Assembly (NCBI GenBank): GCA_946612185.1
Contig: CAMOEP010000120.1
Span: 1-6,815, forward strand
DNA: 6,815 nucleotides
Source: an uncultured Ruminococcus sp.
GTDB taxonomy: Bacteria; Bacillota; Clostridia; Oscillospirales; Ruminococcaceae
Reading direction: 5' to 3'
In this document: positions 1 to 5,026 of the stretch, piece by piece
Layout of the letters: the number at the start of each line of letters is the position of its first letter
How positions within the stretch are numbered: position 1 is the stretch's first letter
The notes under the pieces: model-generated
What the model saw: the letters and a program-made list of their open reading frames with translations, nothing else
What the model was told of the DNA's origin: nothing
Database searches by the model: none
Position numbers and translations under genes: made by a program

Positions 1-897
1 GAGCCATGCAGCAGCCCAGCAGTAGTCATCTTCCCACTTGTTTGAGCCGTAGAACTGCATAGGGCCATCGCCGTTATCGGAAAGTTCCTTCGGGTTTGCG
101 TTGGCGAAATCCCAGAGAGCAAGAGCATAGTCCAGGGACTTTTTAGCGTAATCCGGGTCAGTGTCCTTGAAGTTCATATAGTTGATAGCCAGAGAAGCGG
201 CAGCAGATACAACGTAATCGGTCTGAGGCTTCTCAGCGGTAAGGAACCATGCAGGTCTTACCATGGAGTCAACTTCCGGTGACTCCCAAACGTCGTGGTC
301 GATTCCGCCCTCGCCCACCTGATAGCAATGAGCGATAACAGTTCCGTCCTCATCACGGAAGGTACACTTCATCAGGTAGTCGTTGAAGTAGCGGAGAATA
401 GTCTCAATGTGGTCGTCCTGTCCCAGCTTCACATAAGCGTCACGGAACTCATAGTAACCCCAGCCGAGAGTAGCAGCAGCGTAGTTCTCAGGCATACCGA
501 ACTCAACGTGGTCGCCTGCATCGTGCATACCGCCTGCAACGTCGATAGTACCGTCACCGTCGGGGTCGAGAACGTCCTTGTACTTATCCATGAACTCCTG
601 AGAAAGATTAGTACCGGAGTTTTTGCGGCTGCCGTCCCAGGGCTGCATAGGAACATGAGCATCGTAGGTATGGCAGTCACCACGCCATGAAAGGCGGGTA
701 TTCTCGTCTACCTGGTCGCCGCACATATTTGCGTCATAGAAGTAGATCGAGTACTGGAGCGCTCTTGCGTAGTCGATAAGCAGACCAGAGTTCTCCACGG
801 TTGCGTCGGCTGCATCAGCAGAAATGGGGGCAGGAACAGCGCTGAGTGCCATAGCGCCGCCCAAAATAGCTGCCAGCAGTTTCTTGGGTTTAATCAT
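1..897 (-). CDS. Glycoside hydrolase family 9 cellulase, N-terminal part (3' end beyond window)
   Basis: The frame is open from an ATG at 897 to the left edge, giving 299 residues without a stop. GH9 enzymes are inverting beta-1,4-glucanases; this one is probably exported to attack cellulose or related glucans. Residues 1-29 form a signal peptide (MIKPKK, a hydrophobic stretch, then an SADA site). GH9 landmarks follow in order: DYARALQYS near 42, RLSWRGDC at 68-75, and GGMHDAGDHVEFGMP from 122. DAGD at 126-129 supplies the two catalytic-site aspartates of the family (D126 binds the water, D129 is the general base). Next come WESPE...RPAW at 204-217 and WEDDYCWAAAWL at 288-299. The acid glutamate and any CBM or dockerin would lie outside the window. 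An insertion of about 45 residues before the DAGD block carries a calcium-loop-like DPDGDGTID (111-119). The start is supported by GGAGGG at 904-909, 6 nt upstream. The gene has its own promoter. Family assignment is firm; exact specificity is not. Confidence 0.95.
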   Translation of the reverse strand, partial: MIKPKKLLAAILGGAMALSAVPAPISADAADATVENSGLLIDYARALQYSIYFYDANMCGDQVDENTRLSWRGDCHTYDAHVPMQPWDGSRKNSGTNLSQEFMDKYKDVLDPDGDGTIDVAGGMHDAGDHVEFGMPENYAAATLGWGYYEFRDAYVKLGQDDHIETILRYFNDYLMKCTFRDEDGTVIAHCYQVGEGGIDHDVWESPEVDSMVRPAWFLTAEKPQTDYVVSAAASLAINYMNFKDTDPDYAKKSLDYALALWDFANANPKELSDNGDGPMQFYGSNKWEDDYCWAAAWL

Positions 898-988
898 GTT
901 TTTCCCTCCATAAAAATATTATATATAAATATATATTAAACGAATGATAATTTAAGCTGAAATTAAACTGTTAGTAATCATTAAACTA

Positions 989-1017
989 ATAATACCACAA
1001 AAGTTATTAAAAATCAA
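989..1017 (-). promoter_or_regulatory. Promoter of the GH9 gene (extended -10, sigma-A type)
   Basis: Read on the minus strand, TTGATT (1017-1012) is followed by a 17-bp spacer ending in TGG, then TATTAT (994-989). The TG before the -10 makes it an extended -10 element. Transcription would start near 982, giving a leader of about 85 nt that is extremely AT-rich and ends in the GGAGGG ribosome site. The position just upstream of the GH9 start and the close match to the promoter at 6586-6614 support it. No operator was recognised. Confidence 0.6.
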
Positions 1018-1033
1018 GGGAAAAATTGCGATT

Positions 1034-1065
1034 TTGACATTTTTTTATTATATATTTGTTATAAT
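1034..1065 (+). promoter_or_regulatory. Candidate antisense promoter facing the LRR gene
   Basis: On the plus strand a perfect TTGACA (1034-1039) is followed, after 20 bp, by TGTTATAAT (1057-1065), a perfect extended -10. A 20-bp spacer is longer than the preferred 17 bp, which lowers confidence, although a TG-extended -10 can work with a poor or misplaced -35. Transcription would start near 1072 and run antisense into the 3' end of the LRR gene. The surrounding DNA is very AT-rich, so a chance match is possible. Confidence 0.3.
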
Positions 1066-1952
1066 CTAAATTTGCGGATACTCTTAAATGCCGCTGCTCC
1101 CACAAGTACCGCAAGTCCCAGTGTGAGCAGATAGAACGGGATACCTTTCAGGCTCGTTCCACGGCTTATTTCCTGTATTGCAAGCGCCTGGGCAGTACCC
1201 GCAGCGCTGATGAACCGCAGGTGATTCTCACGGGCATAGGTGTATGCCGGCGACTTTTTTGAACCGATGATAACGAAGCTGTCGTCAGTGACAGCCCCCT
1301 CCTGAGTGGGAATATAACCGGCGCAGCACACGCCCATTTTCGTAACTGAGGGCGGAATGTAAAGCCCTTTCAGGCTGCTGCACATATAGAATGAACAGTC
1401 ACCGATGCTTATTATCTGGTCGCCCAGTGACACAAATTCCAGCCCGGTGTCGCCGGAAAAGCAGAAGTCACCGACGCTTTTTATACCCTCCGGAAGAACG
1501 ATGCTGCGCAGTTTAGGACAGGCACGCAGGCAGGACTCCGGCAGACTGGAAAGTTTCCCTGAAAGTTCTGCGCTGCAAAGTGATGCACAGCCGCAGAAGC
1601 AGCCTGCTCCCAGTGAGGTAACGCTCTCCGGCACTACCACTGTCCCAAGCTGCGAACAGGCGTAGAAGCTGTGATGCCCTATCTCCTGTAGGCTGTCCGG
1701 GAGTATGACCTGTTTCAGGGAAGTGCAGCCGTAGAAAGCGTTGTCGGCAATGCGGGTAACTGCGCAGTACTCCAAAGTCTCCGGGATAACTATACATTCC
1801 GGCTCGCCGGTAAAACCGGTTATGACCGCCTCATTGTCGGTGATACTGTAGGTAAATCCGGGGGAAGCGGTCTGCTCAGCGAAGGTATTCACCGGAACAC
1901 ACACAAGCAGCATAAGTGAAGCAGTACACATACTAATAATTCTTTTAACCAT
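1059..1952 (-). CDS. BspA-type leucine-rich-repeat surface protein with C-terminal membrane anchor
   Basis: This 297-residue protein has a signal peptide (1-25, ending NTFA before EQ) and a run of LRR_5/BspA-type repeats from about 60 to 207. The repeats recur exactly every 23 residues: the Cys of the F-x-x-C-x-x-L core falls at 76, 99, 122, 145 and 191, with Asp in that place at 168. A second in-register column holds Cys 118, 141 and 164. After the repeats comes a segment of the form SFVIIGSKKSPAYTYAREN, typical of the closing block of such proteins in ruminococci. The C-terminus is a hydrophobic helix (about 273-289) followed by a basic tail (KSIRKFRL), so it is probably membrane-anchored with the repeats outside; no LPXTG motif is present. 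Start at 1952 is supported by AAAGGAG at 1961-1967, 8 nt upstream. BspA-like proteins are linked to adhesion or protein binding, but no ligand can be named. No convincing terminator separates it from the GH9 gene, 161 bp downstream. Confidence 0.9.
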   Translation of the reverse strand: MVKRIISMCTASLMLLVCVPVNTFAEQTASPGFTYSITDNEAVITGFTGEPECIVIPETLEYCAVTRIADNAFYGCTSLKQVILPDSLQEIGHHSFYACSQLGTVVVPESVTSLGAGCFCGCASLCSAELSGKLSSLPESCLRACPKLRSIVLPEGIKSVGDFCFSGDTGLEFVSLGDQIISIGDCSFYMCSSLKGLYIPPSVTKMGVCCAGYIPTQEGAVTDDSFVIIGSKKSPAYTYARENHLRFISAAGTAQALAIQEISRGTSLKGIPFYLLTLGLAVLVGAAAFKSIRKFRL

Positions 1953-1963
1953 AGCAAAAACTC

Positions 1964-1993
1964 CTTTCAGAAAAAGTGTACCACTTCTGAAAG
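1964..1993 (-). promoter_or_regulatory. Bulged hairpin overlapping the LRR gene's Shine-Dalgarno site
   Basis: The arms CTTTCAG (1964-1970) and CTGAAAG (1987-1993) are perfect complements. Inside them AAGTG (1974-1978) pairs with CACTT (1982-1986) around a 3-nt loop, leaving only a 3-nt A bulge: 12 base pairs in all. In the minus-strand transcript the 3' arm, CUGAAAG, overlaps the AAAG of the AAAGGAG ribosome site. Folding would therefore hide part of the site, which could make translation conditional. Alternatively the DNA dyad is an operator. The pairing is seen directly; the role is inferred. Confidence 0.45.
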
Positions 1994-2049
1994 TGCCTGT
2001 GAACTCACAGCCTGCGCCTGTATGCCTGATAGTTCCTGTGATATGTATA

Positions 2050-2089
2050 TTTACCGCTATTTTCCGCAGTTTCCGGCAATTTTCAGCGG
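2050..2089. repeat. Four degenerate 10-bp repeats in helical phase (TTTNCNGCNN)
   Basis: Four consecutive 10-mers begin at 2050, 2060, 2070 and 2080: TTTACCGCTA, TTTTCCGCAG, TTTCCGGCAA and TTTTCAGCGG. Positions 1-3 (TTT), 5 (C), 7 (G) and 8 (C) are invariant. TTTCGCAG at 2120 starts in the same phase (70 bp on), and TTCCGCA recurs at 2139. The array lies between the divergent LRR and spoIIGA genes, about 100 bp from each start. It could be a stacked binding site for one regulator on a single helix face, or T-tract-phased curved DNA. No known operator was recognised. Confidence 0.5.
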
Positions 2090-2130
2090 TCGGGTAATGG
2101 ATTATCCTGCGGCAGAAAATTTCGCAGTAA

Positions 2131-2163
2131 GCGACATATTCCGCACCTTCGCTGCATTATAAT
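2131..2163 (+). promoter_or_regulatory. Candidate spoIIG promoter with long spacer
   Basis: A perfect TATAAT lies at 2158-2163. No -35 is present at 17 bp, but GCGACA (4 of 6 to TTGACA) lies at 2131-2136, leaving a 21-bp spacer. The Bacillus subtilis spoIIG promoter, activated by phosphorylated Spo0A with sigma-A, is likewise known for an overlong (22-bp) spacer. Weak 0A-box-like matches (AGCGACA at 2130-2136, TTCGCAG at 2121, TTCGCTG at 2148) overlap it; none is a good consensus. The predicted start, near 2170, would place the ribosome site GGGGGTG (2170-2176) right at the 5' end of the mRNA. Confidence 0.4.
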
Positions 2164-2181
2164 GGTTATGGGGGTGAAAAG

Positions 2182-2997
2182 ATGCAGACGATCTATGCAG
2201 ATGTTCTGATCGTCCTGAATGTGTATGTGAACTTCTTTCTCCTGCGGATAACCTCCCGGCTGACCCATTCGCCGCTGAGGGGGTGGAGGTGCATTGGGGC
2301 GGCATTTTACGGCAGTCTCTACTCGCTTATGATACTCCTGCCCCAGCTTCCGGGGATAGTGAACCTGCTGATAAAATCGGCGGCGGCAGTTACGATAGTG
2401 ATCTGCGCTTTCGGCATACAAAGCAGGCGGCGGCTTCTCATAAATACCGGGACGTTCTTTGCGGCGAACTTCCTGCTGGCAGGCTGTATTTACGGCGTGT
2501 ACACCTGGCTTAGTCCGGCAGGTATGCACTTTTCCAACGGCAGCTTCTACATAGACTTCTCCCTGACGGTACTTGTTATTACTACTGCGGTATTTTACGG
2601 TATCGTCCGCATAGCTCTGATGCTGACCAGAAATTGTGCGGACGACAGCTACCGGGTAGTGATACGCTACAATGACAGGGTAACTGCCATTGACGGTCTT
2701 GCGGACACAGGCAACAAGCTGACCGACTGCTTCACGGGAACGCCGGTGGTGATATGCGGTGAGGAAAAATTCCGGGAACTTACCGGGTTCAGCGGCGATA
2801 TCTCCCAGCTTCCCAGAGGATTCCGGCTTCTTGCCTGCACCACTGTATCCGCTGAGGGGGTGATACCGGTCTTTCGTCCGGACGAGGTACTCATCATAAG
2901 CCGGGTCACAGGTGAGCGCCGTGCGGTAGATGTGATGATAGGACAGGGCAGAAGCGGCGGAAAAGCAATATTCGACCCGGTTATACTAAAGAACTAA
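2182..2997 (+). CDS. spoIIGA: SpoIIGA, membrane aspartic protease that processes pro-sigma-E
   Basis: In the Bacillus model, SpoIIGA sits in the sporulation septum and cleaves the pro-peptide from pro-sigma-E in the mother cell when signalled from the forespore by SpoIIR. The 271-residue product shows the family layout. Five hydrophobic segments lie at about 4-22, 34-54, 58-77, 84-110 and 122-148, followed by a soluble C-terminal protease domain. The active-site motif is LADTGNKL (173-180); D175 matches the catalytic Asp183 of the B. subtilis enzyme. [12 protein letters not shown]...PVFRPDE (215-235) matches the conserved C-terminal block. It is somewhat shorter than the B. subtilis protein (about 309). 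ATG at 2182 is preceded by GGGGGTG (2170-2176), 5 nt upstream, and no other in-frame start is better placed. The next gene, sigE, encodes its substrate and starts 11 bp after the stop, which strongly supports the assignment. Confidence 0.95.
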   Translation: MQTIYADVLIVLNVYVNFFLLRITSRLTHSPLRGWRCIGAAFYGSLYSLMILLPQLPGIVNLLIKSAAAVTIVICAFGIQSRRRLLINTGTFFAANFLLAGCIYGVYTWLSPAGMHFSNGSFYIDFSLTVLVITTAVFYGIVRIALMLTRNCADDSYRVVIRYNDRVTAIDGLADTGNKLTDCFTGTPVVICGEEKFRELTGFSGDISQLPRGFRLLACTTVSAEGVIPVFRPDEVLIISRVTGERRAVDVMIGQGRSGGKAIFDPVILKN

Positions 2998-3001
2998 GGA
3001 G
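2996..3001 (+). promoter_or_regulatory. sigE ribosome binding site overlapping the spoIIGA stop
   Basis: AAGGAG overlaps the last two bases of the spoIIGA TAA and sits 6 nt before the sigE ATG. It fixes the sigE start and suggests translational coupling, so that protease and precursor are made together. The 10-mer GGAGAGCATC starting at 2998 recurs twice at the 3' end of sigE. Confidence 0.8.
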
Positions 3002-3007
3002 AGCATC

Positions 3008-3706
3008 ATGGATTTTTTAAGTGAACTTATTTCAGGACTAAGAAAACTTTTCAGAGGACAGGTCTACTACATAAACGGCGCAGATGCCCTGCCTGCCCCG
3101 CTTTCAAAGCAGGAGGAAGCGGAGGTTTTTAAGCGGCTGATGAATCAGGACAAGGAGGCAAGGAAGGAACTTATCGTCCATAACCTGCGGCTTGTGGTGT
3201 ATATTGCGAAGAAATTCGAGTCCACGGGCATCGGCATCGAGGACTTGGTTTCCATAGGCACTATCGGGCTTATCAAGGCGGTGAACACCTTCCGACCGGA
3301 CAAGAACATAAAACTTGCAACATATGCGTCAAGGTGCATCGAGAACGAGATACTCATGTTCCTGCGGAAGTCGTCGCAGTACCGGAGCGAACTTTCCATA
3401 GACGAGCCGCTGAACATCGACTACGACGGCAATGAACTGCTGCTGTCGGACGTTCTTGGTACGGAGGAGGACGTGGTGAACCGTGGTATCGAATCCGAGG
3501 CAGAGCGTGAACTTCTCCGCAGCGCCGTTGCGGAACTTGGTGACCGGGAACGGGAGATAATGGAAATGCGCTTCGGGCTTATCGACGGCAAGGAAAAGAC
3601 CCAGAAGGAAGTTGCCCAGCAGATAGGCATATCCCAGTCCTACATCTCCCGGCTTGAGAAGAAAATAATCCGCAAGCTGAGGGTCAAGCTGGAGAGCATC
3701 GTTTAG
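3008..3706 (+). CDS. sigE: Pro-sigma-E, sporulation sigma factor of the early mother cell
   Basis: The 232-residue protein is a sigma-70 family factor with all hallmarks of sigma-E. The start [18 protein letters not shown] forms an amphipathic pro-peptide likely to hold it at the membrane. It is followed by [15 protein letters not shown], matching the region around the SpoIIGA cleavage site (VYYIGG in B. subtilis); here the tyrosines are residues 20-21, so the pro-sequence is about 7 residues shorter. Region 2 (about 53-121) contains [31 protein letters not shown] and [19 protein letters not shown]. The linker has [20 protein letters not shown] (132-151). Region 4 ends in the helix-turn-helix [20 protein letters not shown] (198-217). 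In the known pathway, cleaved sigma-E turns on early mother-cell genes. It follows spoIIGA closely and was probably co-transcribed with it. sigG, which commonly follows, is absent: the next gene is convergent. Confidence 0.97.
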   Translation: MDFLSELISGLRKLFRGQVYYINGADALPAPLSKQEEAEVFKRLMNQDKEARKELIVHNLRLVVYIAKKFESTGIGIEDLVSIGTIGLIKAVNTFRPDKNIKLATYASRCIENEILMFLRKSSQYRSELSIDEPLNIDYDGNELLLSDVLGTEEDVVNRGIESEAERELLRSAVAELGDREREIMEMRFGLIDGKEKTQKEVAQQIGISQSYISRLEKKIIRKLRVKLESIV

Positions 3707-3720
3707 GAGAGCATCGTTTA
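3691..3720 (+). repeat. Perfect 15-bp tandem duplication across the sigE stop codon
   Basis: GGAGAGCATCGTTTA occurs at 3691-3705 and again directly at 3706-3720. The first copy encodes the last sigE residues and, with the first base of the second copy, forms the TAG stop. The second copy repeats the same residues in frame (E-S-I-V) and ends in TAA. Removing one copy would leave the protein unchanged, so the duplication looks recent and neutral, or allows a four-residue extension on stop readthrough. Confidence 0.9.
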
Positions 3721-3729
3721 AATGAAAAA

Positions 3730-3764
3730 ACACCGCTTTACTGTAATTCTCAGTAAAGCGGTGT
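3730..3764. terminator. Shared intrinsic terminator between convergent sigE and lipoprotein genes
   Basis: A perfect 14-bp stem, ACACCGCTTTACTG (3730-3743) with CAGTAAAGCGGTGT (3751-3764), encloses a 7-nt loop. On the minus strand it is followed by TTTTTTCATTT, a proper U-tract, and starts 5 nt after the lipoprotein stop, so it is a strong terminator for the minus operon. On the plus strand, 23 nt after sigE, the tail is only AATTCTTATCC, so termination from that side is probably weaker. Confidence 0.9.
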
Positions 3765-3769
3765 AATTC

Positions 3770-5026
3770 TTATCCGGTAACTTCCTTGAACTGCTCATAG
3801 AGGTCATTTGCAGCATCGGTATTGGAGGTCTTGTCGAATATTACCTCGGTACACTTGTTAATGAAAGCGTCGATTAGGGTGGTATTCTCGTATACCGGGC
3901 TCATATGGGCTATCTTGGTATTATTGTCCATGACCAGCGAAGCTTCATACTGCAAACCGCTTAGCTGACCGGCTTCGTCCAGGGCTTTCTTAGCCTTTGA
4001 ACTTATGGGGATACCCTTTTCCACGCCCTGAAGCAGCGCCCAATCTTTGCTGTTGAGCATGAAGTCAAGAAGCATTGCCGATTCGACCGGGTGGACGGTG
4101 TTCTTGCTTATGGCGTAGAGGGTAGCCGGTTTAGCATACCAGCCAGTTCCAGCGTCCTCAGGCGAAAAAGCGGTATAGTCGCCGGCAATGACGGTCTGTC
4201 CCTTGTCCATAACTGTTGAGAAGTAGTTTATAGCGTCGCTGACCCAGCCGATAGTACCGGCGTAGGTATTATTGTCGATGTCTATCTTCTGGTAGTACTC
4301 CACCTGCGGGAAAACCTTTTTCTTTACCATATCGCAGTAGAAGTCGATCATTACCTGCACTTCCTCCGGGGTATAGGCAAGAGTCTCGTCCTCGTTGAGG
4401 AAAGGCTTTCCGATGACCTGCTCGGCATAAGTGAGCGTGTACAGCCACATTGACTTTGATGCGCCTGCCAGGATATAGATATTGTCCTTGCTGAGTATCT
4501 CCGCAGCAGCATATATCTCGTCCCAGGTTTTCGGGGGTGAAATGCCATACTTGTTGAGTATGTCCATATTGTAGTAGATAGTCTCCGCATTCATGGCGAT
4601 AGGTATTGCGTTGAGAACCCCGTTTCTTCTGCCATAATCCAGCAGCTTATCCGGGAAACAGGAAAGGTCAACGTAATCGCTGAGTGAATCGAGGTCATAG
4701 TAGCCCTTTCCGTCGGCGGAGTACTCTGAGAGCCAGCCCACGTTTATCTGCATAACGTCCGCTTCGGTGTCAGAGTTCATCTGCACACGGCTTCGTGCCT
4801 CATAGCCTGACCACTCGGAATAGTTGCATTTAACATCAATATTTGGGTGCTGTTCCTCAAAAAGTTCAACAGCTTTGATGGTATACTCATTTCGTGTATC
4901 ATTTCCCCACCATGACAGGGTTATCTGGGTCTGCTCGATCTGTTCTTTGACTACCGGGCTGCTTCCGCATGAGCAGAGCAAAGCGGCAGCAAGCGTAAGG
5001 GAGGCAGCTTTTTTGATGGTTCTCAT
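3770..5026 (-). CDS. Lipoprotein, ABC-transporter-type carbohydrate-binding protein (SBP family 1), likely sensor partner
   Basis: This 418-residue protein is an extracytoplasmic solute-binding lipoprotein. A basic start (MRTIKK) and hydrophobic stretch lead to a lipobox L17-C18-S19-C20, with C20 the expected lipidated cysteine. The mature part resembles family 1 (MalE/CUT1-type) proteins: ITLSWWGNDTRNEYTIKAVE (35-54), FEEQHPNIDVK (56-66), ADVMQINVGWL (89-99), IPIAMNAETIYYNMDILNKY (141-160), PPKTWDEI (164-171) and, near the C-terminus, LDFMLNSKDWALLQGVEKGI (320-339). Such proteins usually bind sugars or oligosaccharides; the ligand cannot be read here. The ATG overlaps the stop of the upstream GGDEF gene (ATGA), and a consensus ribosome site precedes it. 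The transcript ends at a terminator right after this gene, and no permease or ATPase gene is present in the operon. It may therefore serve as a sensory co-receptor for the cyclase, or borrow a transporter encoded elsewhere. Confidence 0.9.
   Translation of the reverse strand: MRTIKKAASLTLAAALLCSCGSSPVVKEQIEQTQITLSWWGNDTRNEYTIKAVELFEEQHPNIDVKCNYSEWSGYEARSRVQMNSDTEADVMQINVGWLSEYSADGKGYYDLDSLSDYVDLSCFPDKLLDYGRRNGVLNAIPIAMNAETIYYNMDILNKYGISPPKTWDEIYAAAEILSKDNIYILAGASKSMWLYTLTYAEQVIGKPFLNEDETLAYTPEEVQVMIDFYCDMVKKKVFPQVEYYQKIDIDNNTYAGTIGWVSDAINYFSTVMDKGQTVIAGDYTAFSPEDAGTGWYAKPATLYAISKNTVHPVESAMLLDFMLNSKDWALLQGVEKGIPISSKAKKALDEAGQLSGLQYEASLVMDNNTKIAHMSPVYENTTLIDAFINKCTEVIFDKTSNTDAANDLYEQFKEVTG

Noticed and set aside
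295..690. 131-codon plus-strand frame across the GH9 gene
   Set aside because: The minus frame encodes unmistakable GH9 motifs including DAGD; this frame is a shadow without ribosome site or family resemblance.
918..939. AT-only inverted repeat in the GH9 leader
   Set aside because: Composed only of alternating A and T with a tiny loop; expected by chance in such AT-rich DNA. A TATAAT within it (923-918) lacks a -35 and is closer to the start than the better promoter at 989-1017.
1022..1035. Possible terminator AAAAT-TGCG-ATTTT after the LRR gene
   Set aside because: Only a 5-bp AT stem; too weak to call a terminator, so readthrough into the GH9 region cannot be excluded.
2083..2529. 148-codon minus-strand frame over the start of spoIIGA
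   Set aside because: It overlaps a clear SpoIIGA frame, is of low-complexity Arg/Pro/His composition and has no plausible ribosome site.
3329..3733. 134-codon minus-strand frame over sigE
   Set aside because: Shadow of the strongly conserved sigma-E frame; it also starts within the shared terminator.
3722..3766. Mini-frame MKKHRFTVILSKAV after sigE, with GGAG upstream
   Set aside because: It is entirely formed by the terminator hairpin and its A-tract, and the GGAG is part of the 15-bp duplication at poor spacing (12 nt).
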